Shown: positions 21,757 to 33,641, counted from the stretch's first letter. The stretch: 64,000 nt of DNA from Eriocheir sinensis (GCF_024679095.1 NC_066520.1:14206709-14270708), one strand, 5' to 3'. Made by a program: numbers and translations. Notes: generated by a model not told the origin, from the letters alone.

Positions 21757-21866
21757 ACTTCCCCATCAGTCATCGGCGGGGGTGAGTGAGTCAGTGAGCG
21801 TGTCGGAGTTACAGGTTCACACGGTGTCGAAACAGCGAGTAATTGAAGAGTTGATGGCCGGCGACG

Positions 21867-21922
<56 letters not shown>

Positions 21923-22035
21923 GAAGCGGAACCAGGTAAAAAAAAAAAAGGAGGAAAAAAAAAGAGAAGCTGCTGTTGAGGAAAGTTAATTTACATCGCC
22001 CCTCATTTTCCTCCTTTCTATTGTTTCGGTATATT

Positions 22036-22085
<50 letters not shown>

Positions 22086-22157
22086 TTTATTTTCTTCTTT
22101 TTATCTATTGTAACATTCGTCTCTTCCTTTCCCATTACCCTCTTGAGCTTATTTCCT

Positions 22158-22203
<46 letters not shown>
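21719..22203. repeat. GA and CT arrays
   Basis: GA (21719-21753), GA (21869-21919), CT (22039-22081) and CT (22160-22203), separated by 75-120 bp linkers. The GA pair faces the CT pair. Confidence 0.95.
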
Positions 22204-22206
<3 letters not shown>

Positions 22207-22389
22207 ACACAAAAAAAGTGGGAAGCAACACAGTAACGTTCCGCGCGCATTCACCGGAAATTTGTTTAATCAAGGTAATCCATATTTTCTCCTACCTGAC
22301 AATTTGGTGACAGGCATTAACACCTGTCTTGATGAGCCGCCAGGTGAGCCAGTGTATTGGAGGGAGGGGGAGGGGGGAAGTGGGAAGGA

Positions 22390-22461
22390 AGGGAAGAGAA
22401 GAGAAGAGAAGAGAAGAGAAGAGAAGGAAAGGAAAGGAAAGGAAAAGCAAGAGAGAGAAGT

Positions 22462-22556
<95 letters not shown>
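22390..22556. repeat. GAAGA, GGAAA and GA arrays
   Basis: Five GAAGA-type pentamers, then GGAAA pentamers, then a GA run of about 85 bp (22472-22556). The motif length changes stepwise along the tract. Confidence 0.95.
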
Positions 22557-22559
<3 letters not shown>

Positions 22560-22651
22560 GTTATTACATGCAAATGACAGGATATAAAGATGACGCTGGA
22601 ATAGAGATGATGCGTGTAATTGTGAAGAAGTATTATCATTACAACAGTCTT

Positions 22652-22965
<314 letters not shown>

Positions 22966-23099
22966 CATAAGGATGGAAAGTAAGGAACAATGAAAAAAAT
23001 AGTAGAATGAAAAGAAATTTGGTGTTTTATGAATGAGGGGTAAAGAAAAAAAAGAAATGAAAAGAAGGAAAGGGATGAGGATATAATATTATGTGTATT

Positions 23100-23440
23100 A
23101 CTTCCTTTCATCTCTTTTCTTTATATAGTCATAGTGTAGTTATTTCACGGTATGTATGTATCTACGAATGTATGTTTTCTTTCCTAATAATCATAATCTA
23201 GTTTGTATTGCATATATTTTTTTTTACACTTTTAAGTTTACGGTGGTATCATTTATATACGTATTTTGGTATATCTTATTTCGTTATGTATATATGTTTT
23301 ATTTTCTACTGTTAATTAGTGCCAAGTTAGTCCTTATTGATTCACTTTTATTTTCTTCGTTTCGTTTTATTTTATTTCGTCTATGTGATAATTTTCATAA
23401 CTTCAACTATATTATTTCTTATATACCGTATTTTCAAGGC
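23100..23440. other. T-rich unique sequence, no gene seen
   Basis: AT-rich, T-biased sequence with degenerate TTTTATTTCGT-like words; no splice structure or protein recognised. Confidence 0.5.
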
Positions 23441-23605
23441 AGTAGTTTCACCGGCTATCTACTTTGCATAGCGTCTACTTTCCTACCCTACTTTCTCTCT
23501 GTCTAAATATCTATAATCTCGCTCTCTCTCTAATTTTCTACCTATCTATCATCTCTTTCTCTCCGTCACTTATTCTCGTAACTCGTTTTTGCTTATCCTT
23601 CATCA
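23440..23605 (+). repeat. Segmental duplicate, copy 1
   Basis: Shares ordered words with 25348-25510: CTTTGCATAGC, ACTTTCCT, CCTACTTTCTCTCT, ATCTCGCTCTCT, CTATCTATCAT and GTAACTCGTTTTTGCT. Internal CGTAACTCGTTTTT words at about 23577, 23696 and 23820 show that it also seeded a local tandem repeat of about 120 bp. Confidence 0.8.
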
Positions 23606-23609
23606 CTTA

Positions 23610-24225
23610 ACTCTCAAACTCATCTATCTATATATCAATCTATCATTTCGCTTTATCTATCTATCGTCTCTCTCTTTCTCTTTCTCTCATAGTCTCGTAA
23701 CTCGTTTTTTTCCTATTGTTCATCATTTTATTCTCCATTCATCTATCTACATATCCATCTCTCATTTCGCTTTCTCAATCTTTCTATCTATCAGCCGTCT
23801 CTTTCGCTCTCTCATAGTCTCGTAACTCATGTATTTTTTTTCCTATCTTTCATCCTTTCATCCGTTTCATGTCACTTCCTTTTCATCTTTACGCACCTAA
23901 TTCCAACATCCTGTCGCCGTCTGTCTTTCTTTCCGTCCATCTGTCTTTGCTTCCGTTTGTCTGTGTCTCTCATTGCGTCCGTTTTCCTGTTCGCTTTTTT
24001 CCCCTTTTGATGTTCCTGGTTGTCTTTCTGTGTCCGTGGGTGTTTTTCTCCTTGTCACAATGTTGAGAGGACGTGTCTTTTGTTTGCTCTTCCTCCTCCT
24101 CCTCGTGGGTGGGTTTGCTTCGTGCTGTCCTGTGTTCTACTCATTTTCGTTTTATTTTAATCCCTGGTTGATTGTTTGTGGGTTTGATGTGGCAGTAAGC
24201 AGCCTATGTTTTAAAATGTGTTTGC
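23610..24225. other. Pyrimidine-rich sequence with 120-bp tandem units
   Basis: Two or three diverged units carrying TCTCATAGTCTCGTAACTC, then CTGT/TTCC-rich sequence with no gene evidence. The 299-codon frame that crosses into the next repeat is rich in Cys, Leu, Ser and Val only because of the CTGTCTGT words. Confidence 0.5.
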
Positions 24226-24229
24226 TTGT

Positions 24230-24670
24230 CCTTCTGTCTGTCCGTCGTGTGTGTTATACCTGTCTTTCTTTCTGTTTGTTAGAGTCTGTCTCCTTATCTG
24301 CATGTATGAATGTATCTTTCTGCCTTTGTCTGTCTGTCGTTTTGTCTTTTGTCTGTCTGTCTTTTAGTCCATCTGTCCTTCTGTCTGTTTGTTGTGTGTG
24401 TTATACCTGTCTTTCTTTCTGTCTGCTAGTCTCTGTCCGCTTATTCTGCCTCTGTCTGTCTGTCGTTTTGTCTTTTGTCTGTCTGTCTTTTAGTCCATCT
24501 GTCTTTCTGTCTGTTTGTTGTGTGTGTTATACCTGTCTTTCTTTCTGTCTGCTAGTCTGTGTCCGCTTATTCTGCCTTTGTCTGTCTGTCGTTTTGTCTT
24601 TTGTCTGTCTGTCGTTTTGTCTTTTGTCTGTCTGTCTTTTAGTCCATCTGTCTTTCTGTCTGTTTGTTTC
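24230..24670 (+). repeat. CTGT-rich minisatellite, 126-147 bp units
   Basis: GTGTGTGTTATACCTGTCTT recurs at 24247, 24394 and 24520, followed each time by CTGTCTGTCG and TTTTGTCTTTTGTCTG words. The third unit has an extra internal duplication of GTCGTTTTGTCTTTTGTCT. Confidence 0.85.
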
Positions 24671-25167
24671 TCGATCTCTCTATCTCTCTATCTCTTTAAC
24701 TATCTATCACTCCCTCCCCATATTTTTCTTTAGGGTTTCTACGTGTCGGCTTCATTTTACTCTACGTCTATTCAGCCATAACCTCCCTGTTACCAATGCT
24801 TACTTGTTCTGTGTAAAGTGTAAAGTTCCTCTCACCTTCATGTACTTCCCACGTTTTCCTTCCTCTCATTAAACAACCCCAACTTAACCAACTCAGTAAA
24901 TTCCACACTCTATCCACCGTCTCAAAACAGTAAGTCGTTAATCACTGCTAAATTTTACTTCTTTTCAACCATTTTTTTTTTTCAATTATGTCAGGGAAAT
25001 CTTTAGTTATTTTTTTTCCTTTTCATTTATTTTTCAGTTCATTCTTACTCTCAATTTGATTTTATTCTTCTAAGCATCTTTGTTCATTCATTCTGCATTC
25101 TGTTCTCTCTTTCAAAACAGTCTTAACCTTAACATCACATACCTTGTTCACTTGTTCTTCTCTATCC

Positions 25168-25284
25168 TACTATTCCCTTCTATATTGGGAGCAGCGAGTA
25201 GCGGGCTTTTTTTTTATTATTGTTTTCTTTTTTTGTGCCCTTGAGCTGCCTCCTTTGTTGTAAAAAAAAAAAAAAAAAAAAAAA
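25168..25284 (+). mobile_element. Short A-tailed retroelement, copy A
   Basis: Contains GGGAGCAGCGAGTAGCGGGC, a T-rich middle, GCCCTTGAGCTGCCTCCTTT and a GTTGTAAAA start to a 23-bp A tail. Related copies lie at 44197, 46729 and (minus strand) 50639. The A tail and dispersion fit a SINE-like or LINE-tail element. No tRNA box is visible in the part preserved. A poly-A tract this intact suggests a relatively young copy. Confidence 0.8.
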
Positions 25285-25347
25285 CACTCTTACTTTTAGC
25301 CTCATATTATACTCTAATTTTCTGAATAACATAACGACCTATCGCTA

Positions 25348-25510
25348 GTTTTTCCGGCTATTTACTTTGCATAGCTTTTACTTTCCTCCCCTACTTTCTC
25401 TCTATCTCTATATATCTATCTATCATCTCGCTCTCTTTCTGTTTTTCTATCTATCATTTCTGTCTAGCCTCCACTTATTCTTGTAACTCGTTTTTGCTGA
25501 TTGTTTCCTC
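25348..25510 (+). repeat. Segmental duplicate, copy 2
   Basis: Second copy of the block at 23440-23605, about 1.9 kb downstream in the same orientation. The CTGT minisatellite and the A-tailed element lie between the two copies. Confidence 0.8.
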
Positions 25511-25539
25511 TCTCAGATCAATCTCGTCCCTTCCTTCAG

Positions 25540-25830
25540 CCCGTCCATTCGTCTGTCCGCGCCGCACCTGTCCGCTGCTTGCATACCGCGCCGCCCTTCA
25601 CTGCGCCGCGCCGGGAGCTCCGAGGCGCGGCGATGCAAGGCGGGCACGCTGTCGGTAATTTCAACGACAAGTCAGTAATTATCCATTTGACACGGCACCG
25701 AGCCAGCCCGCGGCCCGGCCATAAATAAGGTTGTTTTAGTGTTCTCTTTAAGCGGGAACCGAGCATTACTGGGGTCGCCCGTATAAGTTAGGCTCGTTAC
25801 GCTTAATAACGGAGCTTCGAGGGCGTTTAG
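25540..25830. other. GC-rich island with AT-rich core
   Basis: CpG-rich (GCGCCGCGCC, GAGGCGCGGCG), then TCAGTAATTATCCATTTGAC and CCATAAATAAGG words. Microsatellite-free and unlike its flanks. Candidate regulatory element or non-coding exon; no frame is convincing. Confidence 0.3.
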
Positions 25831-26317
25831 GTGTGAAAGATAGATGTCTTAATAATGCTTCTTGCTCGCTCCCTCTCTACCTCTCTCAGCCCCCTCCTCC
25901 TCCCTCTCCTTCCCCTATAGCCTACTCTTTATTCCGTCTTCTTCATCTGCACATATAGTTCGACTCCTGGTACTCCGCCTATCAGCTCTTAATCTCAACA
26001 ATCTACATCTATCTATCATTCTTTGTAGGTGCTCACTTTACTCCTACTCCTAAGACTCCCTCCCCCTCTTCTTCTCCCTCCCTCTCTCTCTCTCTCTCTC
26101 TCCCTCCGTCACCTCTCCATCACGCCCTCGGGAGAGTCTGATGGCCGCTTCCATGCCCCATCCGCCTCCTGACGCCCGCCGACTCAGTGTACACAAAACT
26201 AATTGCACTCCAGCAGCTTCAGGCGTCCCCCCCCCTTCCCCCTTGCCCGCTACGTCCCCCCTGCCCCCCCTACGAGTCCTCCAACCCAGGGGCGGCGGCT
26301 ACTGAGGAAGAAAGACG

Positions 26318-26432
26318 AGGAGGAGGTGGAGGTGGAGGTGGTGGTGGTGGTGGAGGTGCATGGTGTTGGCTGTGGTGATGAAGCCGATTGTGTTATGACT
26401 TCGCAGCTCTCCATGTGGGGGGGGGGGGGGGG

Positions 26433-26499
<67 letters not shown>
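26318..26499. repeat. GGT/GGA, 19-G run and GT array
   Basis: GGAGGTGG words (26318-26358), then 19 consecutive G (26417-26435) running directly into GT (26436-26499). Confidence 0.95.
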
Positions 26500-26816
<317 letters not shown>

Positions 26817-26939
26817 CGAGGTGTCCACTTTTAACACCTTCCATCTATTCCTGGGGTTTCTTATGTCCTAAAGGAATGATAATTATACTCAACCACTTGA
26901 TGAACTGCCTATTAACAGTGAAGACCTTAATTGGTGGAG

Positions 26940-27055
26940 TCAAGGAGGTGGAGGGAGTGGAAGAAGAGAAGAAGGAGGAGGAGGTGAGGAGGTGGGGAGG
27001 AAGATGAAGAAGGAGAAGCAGCAGATTCCCAGAGATAAGATTGGATGTCTGATAT
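26940..27055. repeat. Purine-rich lead-in to the 149-bp array
   Basis: GGAGGA and GAAGAA words merge into the first diverged unit of the array that follows. Confidence 0.7.
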
Positions 27056-27059
27056 CTCA

Positions 27060-27640
27060 CATCTGATATATAACACGTAGAGGAGAGAGGTGATAAGGAG
27101 GAGGATAAGAATGGAGAGGAGGAAGAGGGGGAAGAGAAGGATGAAAAGGCTAAAGACGAGAGAACAGAGGAGGAGAAAACATGAAAGAAAGAGGAGACGT
27201 GGGAGCATAGGTTGTTTTGAAGAGTGTAGAGGAGAAAAGCAATAAGGAGGAGGATAAGAATGTAGATGCGGAAGAGGAGGAATAAAAGGATGAAAAGGCT
27301 AAAGACGAGAGAACAGAGGAGGAGGAAACATGAAAGAAAGAGGAGACGTGGAAGCATAGGTTGTTTTGAAGAGTGTCGAGGAGAAAAGCGATATGGAGGA
27401 GGATAAGAATGTAGATGGAAATAGGAGGAAGAGGAGGAGGAAAAGCCTAAAGACGAGAGAACAGAGGAGGAGGAAACATGAAAGAAAGAGGAGACGTGGC
27501 AGCATACGTTGTTTTGAAGAGTGTAGAGGAGAAAAGCGATATGGAGAGGATAAGAATGAAGATGAAAAATAGGAGGAAGAGGAGGATGAAAAGCCTAAAG
27601 ACGAAATGGCAGAGAAAGAGGAGGAGGAAACATGGTCGCA
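27060..27640 (+). repeat. 149-bp tandem array, four units
   Basis: TAAAGACGAG or a close variant occurs at 27151, 27300, 27448 and 27597, spacing 149, 148 and 149. Each unit also carries GGAGACGTGG, GTTGTTTTGAAGAGTGT and GGATAAGAATG in the same order. Units are well conserved with small changes, and the last is truncated. Confidence 0.92.
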
Positions 27641-27649
27641 AAAAGGGGT

Positions 27650-27905
27650 CATTGTTACCTCCAAGTTCATTTCTGTCAATTGTGCAGAAATAATGAAAGA
27701 ACGGCTCAGGGGCCATCTAGTGCCGCATGTGATTACTGTATCATAAACCAGTTACTGTTTTGATAAGTTTAAGTCATTGCGGCGCTAACATTAGTCTGTC
27801 TTTGTATAATTAACTATACTTCTGAATGAAACCTTATTCCAATACTTTTTTATTTATATTAGAAAAGAACGTCTGCCAATCGTCTTTGAGTAAGAGTTTT
27901 GAAGA
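27650..27905. other. Unique AT-rich sequence, no gene seen
   Basis: About 250 bp without repeats between two purine-rich repeat blocks. No frame or splice signal supports a gene. Confidence 0.5.
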
Positions 27906-27909
27906 AAAA

Positions 27910-28095
27910 ATCGATTAAAGAGGACGAGGAGGAAGAGGAGGAGGAGGAGGAGGAAAATAACAGTAGAAGGGGGAAAAAAAGAGGATAGGAAAAAGAGAAG
28001 AAATCACGGGAAAGAGTGGGGTATATGGAGTGAAGAGGATGGGAAAAGGAAAATAAGGAAAGGAAGGGAAGAAAAAAAGGGAAAGAGAGGAACTA
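27910..28095 (+). repeat. Purine-rich direct repeat, copy 1
   Basis: Shares ATCGATTAAAGAG, ACAGTAGAAGGGG, AATCACGGGAAAGAG, GGTATATGG and GTGAAGAGGA in the same order with 29418-29600, about 1.5 kb downstream. The two copies differ mainly in GGA copy number. Confidence 0.85.
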
Positions 28096-28099
28096 TCTG

Positions 28100-28560
28100 A
28101 ACTATTTAGGTGCTTGAATCCTCGCGGCAAGCCTTATCAAAACTACTTCTTCCAAGGAAAGCGTTGAAGAGCATAATTTCCTTCCATATATTGCACGCCT
28201 GACCACCTTCCTTTTTTGTCCGACCTCGTTTGACCAGGAAAACTAAATATCAAACGAAACCTACGATCAGCGGTACTAGACTTGAGCACTTGCCATTGTC
28301 TAACCTCATTATGGATAGAAAACAAATACCAGACAGAACCAACACAGCGCGGCAGACTCGGCGGCGGCTCATCGGTTCGTGCATGTAAGTGTTCGCCTCG
28401 CCTCACCTTGAAGAATCGCTAATGTCTGAGTGTGTTCTACCATTGTTATCCCGCCGCAGAACAGCCACACGCTAGCCTTTACTCCTTACTGTGATTACTA
28501 CGACGAACAGATGGTGCCCACAGTCAAGTCGCAGTCAGAAGCTAAAATGAAGTGAAGTTC
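28100..28560. other. Unique sequence with a diverged 82-bp repeat pair
   Basis: CCTCGTTTGACCAGGAAAAC (about 28225) and CCTCATTATGGATAGAAAAC (about 28305) lie in similar contexts, suggesting an old tandem duplication. No gene recognised. Confidence 0.4.
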
Positions 28561-28729
28561 GTTATGGGATGAAAAAAAAAAAGATCGTTCTAGGGTAGAC
28601 TGAAGAAATAAGAAACATCACCACCAAGAATGAGACAAACAAACACAAATACACATAAAAAAGGATAAGAAAACGACTTCCAAATGTCTTTCTGGAATAT
28701 GTAAACACAGAGAACCAGATAAATAAATA

Positions 28730-28872
28730 TTTAGATGCTGTTTGAGAAGAACGACGAAGAGTAGAAGAAAAGGAAGAGATCATAATAGAAGGAAGAGAAC
28801 AAAAAGAACAAGAGGCGGAGGAGGAGGAGGAGGAGGAGAATGAGTATAAGGAGGAAGAGGAGGAGGAGGAGG
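28730..28872. repeat. GGA/GAA-rich purine tract
   Basis: Purine-rich with a GGA run at about 28816-28838 and again at 28854-28871. Confidence 0.85.
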
Positions 28873-28884
28873 TAAAGAAGAAGG

Positions 28885-29040
28885 CGTTGGTCTCCCTCAC
28901 GCCGGCCCTCCATCACGTCTCCATCTCGCCTAACCTCCGCCCGCACGTGACGGATGGACGCTCGGGAACTTATAGATACAGCAATTTTGCCCTTAAGAGA
29001 CACTGGCACGGGGGGCGAGGGACGGCGAGGGGCGAGGAGG
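28885..29040. other. GC-rich island between purine tracts
   Basis: About 150 bp of CpG-containing, non-repetitive sequence (CACGTGACGGATGG with an E-box CACGTG at about 28945). Candidate conserved element; no gene structure supported. Confidence 0.3.
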
Positions 29041-29120
29041 GAAGGCAAGGAAGGAGACGAGGCGGGAAAGGAACTGGAAGGGTTAAAAAGGAGAGGAAGA
29101 CGAAGAGAAGGAACCTGAGG

Positions 29121-29300
29121 AAAAGAATGACGATGAGGAAAGCAGAAATGGGGAAAAGGGAAAAGAAAAGTAAGGAAAAGTAGATGGATAGCATGAAAGG
29201 GGGATGGAGGAAAAGAATGACGATGAGGAAAGCAGAAATGGGGAAAAGGGAAAAGAGAAGTAAGGAAATGTAGATGGAAAGCATGAAAGGGGGATGGAAG
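29121..29300 (+). repeat. 90-bp tandem duplication
   Basis: AAAAGAATGACGATGAGGAA begins at 29121 and 29211 and the two 90-bp units are almost identical, indicating a recent event. Confidence 0.95.
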
Positions 29301-29417
29301 TTGTAGAAAAGAAACAAGAAAAGGAAAAGAAAACGGAATAAGAAAATGTACTTAAAATTAATGGTATATAAAAATTACTTAAGAGCTTATTGATTACCAG
29401 AAACGGAAGAAAAAAAA

Positions 29418-29600
29418 AATCGATTAAAGAGAAGGAGGATGATGATGAGAAGGAAAATAATAGTAGAAGGGGAATAAAAATGAGGATAGGAAAGAAAGAG
29501 AAAAAAATCACGGGAAAGAGAGAGGTATATGGGGTGAAGAGGAGAGGGAAAAGGAAAATTAGGAAAGAAAGGGAAGGAAAAAAAGGGAAAGAGAGGAATA
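29418..29600 (+). repeat. Purine-rich direct repeat, copy 2
   Basis: Second copy of 27910-28095, same orientation. Followed by GGA-rich sequence at 29690-29730. Confidence 0.85.
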
Positions 29601-29685
29601 AGACGGAACGAAAGGGTGACTGCGTTAAGGAGAGATATAGGCGCATGCATGGGAGGTGGGTGTGATTCGTGCAAGAGGAGGAAAA

Positions 29686-29719
<34 letters not shown>

Positions 29720-29809
29720 AAGAGGAGAAGGGTCAACAGAGTACTCGCCCAGCTGAAATATGGAAGATAATCCTTGCAATTTGGCCGAAAACGAACATTC
29801 TGCACCACC

Positions 29810-29983
<174 letters not shown>

Positions 29984-30067
29984 CAATTCATGTCTCTCGC
30001 GTCTCGTGTCGACAAAAAAGCACAATATGTGAATGTAATGTAACGTTTCCACTTGCCTCTCGAACTG

Positions 30068-30192
30068 TTCCTCCTCCTCCTCCTCCTCTTCCTCCTCTTC
30101 CTCCTCCTCCTCCTCCTCCACCTTCGCATCTTCTCTCTTCTCCTCCCTCACCTTCCTTCTCTTTTTGTTCTTCTTATTTTCCTTTTCCTTTT

Positions 30193-30226
<34 letters not shown>

Positions 30227-30390
30227 AGACTCATCATATTCAAGAAAACACAAACAAACACGAACGCAAACTTTACCCACAAAAATCTGACTCTTTGCAA
30301 TTTTTTTTTGTCGGAGGAGGTAAAGTTCACACCTTCCCTTTAGAAAAATCTCAGGTGAAGGAGGAGGAGGAGGAGGAGGAGGAGGAGTGT
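30068..30390. repeat. CCT, CT and GGA microsatellites
   Basis: CCT/CTT (30068-30120), CT (30196-30222) and GGA (30357-30386) with short unique linkers. Confidence 0.92.
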
Positions 30391-30394
30391 ACAG

Positions 30395-30775
30395 GGGACA
30401 GGTAATAGGCACCTCACACCCCCAACCCATATGTCTTAGCACCCCATACATCAGCCGTGATACCTCCCCTTTCCCCCTTCCTTCCCCCTCCTCCCCCTCC
30501 TTCACCTGGTGCGCTGGAAGGGGGTCGGGGAGTGGGTGGGATGGGTGGGAGAGGGGATGGGTGAGGGCATAGAGTGATGACGTGGGGGGGGGGAGTATGG
30601 GGTTGGGTGGGGGAGGTTAGGTAGGTTTAGGGTGGGGCAAGGTTTTGGGTGTGGTGAGTAGGAGAGACGAAGGGAAGGGTGGGAAGGGAAGGTGGTTTAG
30701 GGAGGAAGGGAAGGAGGTAGAGGAGGCTGAGGATGATGGGAAGAAGAGAGTAAACGGGACGAGTAGAAGAGGAAT
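30395..30775. other. G-rich unique to low-complexity sequence
   Basis: GGGTGGG and GGGAGG words dominate the plus strand, with possible G-quadruplex runs around 30525-30600. No gene seen. Confidence 0.5.
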
Positions 30776-30778
30776 AAG

Positions 30779-31075
30779 TATTAGTATTGGTATTGGTATT
30801 AGTACTAGTATTGGTATTAGTATTAGTATTGGTATTAGTATTGGTATTAGTATTAGTGACAGTATTGGTATTGGTATCGGTATTAGCATTAGTGTTAGTA
30901 TTGGTATTAGTATTAGTATTGGTATTAGTATTAGTGTTAGTATTGGTATTAGTATTGGTATTAGTATTAGTGTTAGTATTGGTATTAGTATTGGTATTAG
31001 TATTAGTGTTAGTATTGGTATTAGTATTGGTATTGGTACTGGTGTTAGTATCGGTATTAGTGATAGTATTATTAT
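30779..31075 (+). repeat. TTAGTA/TTGGTA hexamer array with 36-bp higher-order period
   Basis: About 50 hexamers alternate between TTAGTA and TTGGTA. The marker AGTGTTAG occurs at 30891, 30933, 30969 and 31005, spacing 42, 36 and 36, so blocks of six hexamers have themselves been duplicated. Translates as alternating Val-Leu, Ser-Ile-Gly-Ile or Thr-Asn; not a protein. Confidence 0.95.
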
Positions 31076-31204
31076 TAATTGTGAACAAAAACAAAGGTTA
31101 TTGAAAAGGAAAGGAAGATAAAGGGCGTGACAAAAGAAGAGGCAAGAATAATGGGGTAAGGAAAGAGTTTTGATGAAAGTGAAGAGGTAATAGAGATGTG
31201 TGCG

Positions 31205-31210
<6 letters not shown>

Positions 31211-31261
<51 letters not shown>
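31211..31261. repeat. (GT) microsatellite
   Basis: Uninterrupted GT run of about 25 copies, preceded by imperfect GT from 31198. Purine-rich sequence with GATGATG and GGGAGG words follows to 31430. Confidence 0.96.
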
Positions 31262-31263
<2 letters not shown>

Positions 31264-31439
31264 GAGAAAAGGGCGAGAGGTGAGCACGATGAAAGAATGT
31301 TGATGATGATGAAAGGGCGGCGAGAATGGAGAGAGGTGTGAAGAGGGGAGGAGAAGGTGTGAGGGAGGACGAGATAAAAGGGAAGGTAGAGAGACTGGTA
31401 AGGAGGGAGGGAGGGAGGGAGGGCAGGATGGAGGGGTGT

Positions 31440-32540
31440 AGAAGTCAAGTGTGAGGGATGAGTGTGAGGCGATGATGAAGTAGAGGCTAATAATCTTTTT
31501 ATGGTGTAAGATGATGCGGTGAAGATAAGAAAGCGAGAGAGAGAAAAAAAAAGGATATCGAGGAAAAAAGTCTGACCAGAATTTTTTGATACATAATGAA
31601 CATCAAAATCCTGCCAGAAATTTGGTTGAGTTCTGGTGATGAAGATGCTACGAAAGCGAACATTTGAGGTGATTTGTTATAGTAAGGCTTCAAGAAAATA
31701 GATGATATAAACAATGGAGTGAGAATATATTTTGCATTAGAAATAGTAAACATGATATCTTTTTTACCTCACCCCCTAAAAAAAGAGGATAAAGAACCAG
31801 TGACCTAGAACAACACGAAAATATTACGTCGTCAAAAACACGCAAAAAAAAAATAAAAAATAAAAGTGTATACTCAATTTTCGTTTCTTATATCATTTGA
31901 TCGACTAATTCTTATTACCATTATTTCTCATTTTTTCATTAAGCATTTCTTGTATTTTTTTTTTGGCATTGGGTTATTATTCATCTTCGTTTACTTTTCT
32001 TTTCCATAATATATTCATCTGTACTCTATTTCCCTCCTTTACCTCCTCCCCTCTTCCTTTTCCTCCACTATCATTCATTTACCTATTCTTAACTCTACTC
32101 CTCCCTCTACTTTCCTGCTTCACTATCTTCCTTCAACTCACTCCTTCCCTTTTCTCCCTTTTCACATTTCCAACCCTTCCTTCCTTGCCCTATCCACCAC
32201 CCATATGCCACGCTTCCCAACATCCTCACTCCACCACCACCTAAGGATAACCACCTGAGCGTCTTATAGCCACGGTGACACTTAGCACCTGCCCTGTTAT
32301 TACCTTCAGAGAGCTTTAGATCACCTGTGCATTGCCTAGCGACCTCCATCCCCCTCGGCTCGCCTCACTTTCCGGTCTTGTATTTATAGAGCTCAAGCGG
32401 AGGCGAGGAACGGAGATTAATGTGGAGTACAATGGAGCCACGCAGCAATAGAATGGGATTAATTTCAAGTACAGTCTTTTAGTCCTTGTGCTATTTATCT
32501 TGTTGAGTTGTAAGAGTTGCTAAGGATCGTATAATGAGTC
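31440..32540. other. AT-rich then pyrimidine-rich unique sequence
   Basis: AT-rich to about 31960, CTT/CCT-rich 31980-32240, then a mixed island (32250-32450) with three CACCTG sites at 32252, 32286 and 32322. No gene recognised. Confidence 0.45.
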
Positions 32541-32556
32541 ATTTCGCCGCCCAAGA

Positions 32557-32719
32557 ACACGTATTTGACAAGGCTTTCGTAGTAGTTGTGGGCATTTCTC
32601 GGAGTAGTTTTATGACCCTGGTGGTAGTCTGATCCTTCTTCTGTACCATGAACCTAAAGAAACGCTCATTAGAACCCGATTGATCCCCTCACTGGCCTTT
32701 AGAAATAGATGATGTGACA
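32557..32719 (+). mobile_element. Dispersed repeat, copy 1 (unclassified)
   Basis: Starts near GACAAGGCTTTCGTAG and shares, in order, AGTTGTGGGCA, TTCTTCTG, GAACCTAAAGAAA, CCCGATTGATC and TGGCCTTTAGAAATA with a second copy at 47266-47423. Both are on the plus strand and about 160 bp long. The pattern fits an old interspersed element; the class is unknown. Confidence 0.65.
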
Positions 32720-32739
32720 ATACCAGTCTAATTAGTGTC

Positions 32740-33060
32740 GAGGTGTTGTTTTATTATTTTTATCTTTATATGTCTCTCTCTGGTTCTGTCTCCGTTTCTG
32801 TCTACCATCTCTGTATCTCTGTGGTGAACTGCGCTCTAAGTATTCATTCTCTCTTTTTCTTGCATGCTGGTGTTTTTTTTTTTGTAAGTGTGTCTGTATG
32901 ATAACAATTAGCATTAGTATCATTATTATCATTAGTATTCTTATAATTATCTACCTTAATATTTCTCAATGTGATTTTTACTATTGCTGTTTTTTTTTAT
33001 TATCATTTACACTATCATCATTTCAAAACAATGAACTGAGTACGTAGTTTTAATTTTACC
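32740..33060. other. T-rich unique sequence, no gene seen
   Basis: AT-rich with CTCT and ATTATCATT words. Nothing supports a gene. Confidence 0.45.
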
Positions 33061-33487
33061 TGAATCCCCAAAACTTTAACTATGCGCTTCCTCCACCTCC
33101 CCAGTCCTACTCCTCCATACCACCTAACCAAACCTCGCCAGTCCACCTCCACACGTGCCAGAGTCCCTCACCACACACCTGAGCACCAATCCACCTGTAA
33201 TCACTCCACCACGTACACCACCACATCCTCCACTCCCATCACCACCCATTCCCACCACTACAACAAAACTGCCCCCCTAAAAAAAAAAAACCTTCTCCAT
33301 CACAACGACCTCTCACCACCACCTCTCGCCACCACTAACACCCATCGCCGCCACATCATCGGAGCCGCTGTTTACCTGTGCAATCTTGCCCACGGAAGGG
33401 ACACATGTAATACCTTAATGTACAGGTGTGAGACGTACTCCTTCCGGAACGCGTAACTTCGGCCGCTGGGAGAAGATCGAGGTGCAG

Positions 33488-33583
33488 GAAGAGGAGGAGG
33501 AGGAGGAGGAGGAGGAGGAGGAGGAGGAGGAGGAAGAGTTGTCATTGGAGGTGATTACAGCCATGTGAGAAAACGCTGACTAG

Positions 33584-33641
<58 letters not shown>

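Noticed and set aside
23973..24872. 299-codon plus-strand frame rich in Cys, Leu, Ser and Val with membrane-like segments
   Set aside because: It runs through a CTGT-rich minisatellite, has no recognised domain, and its repeats follow the DNA period.
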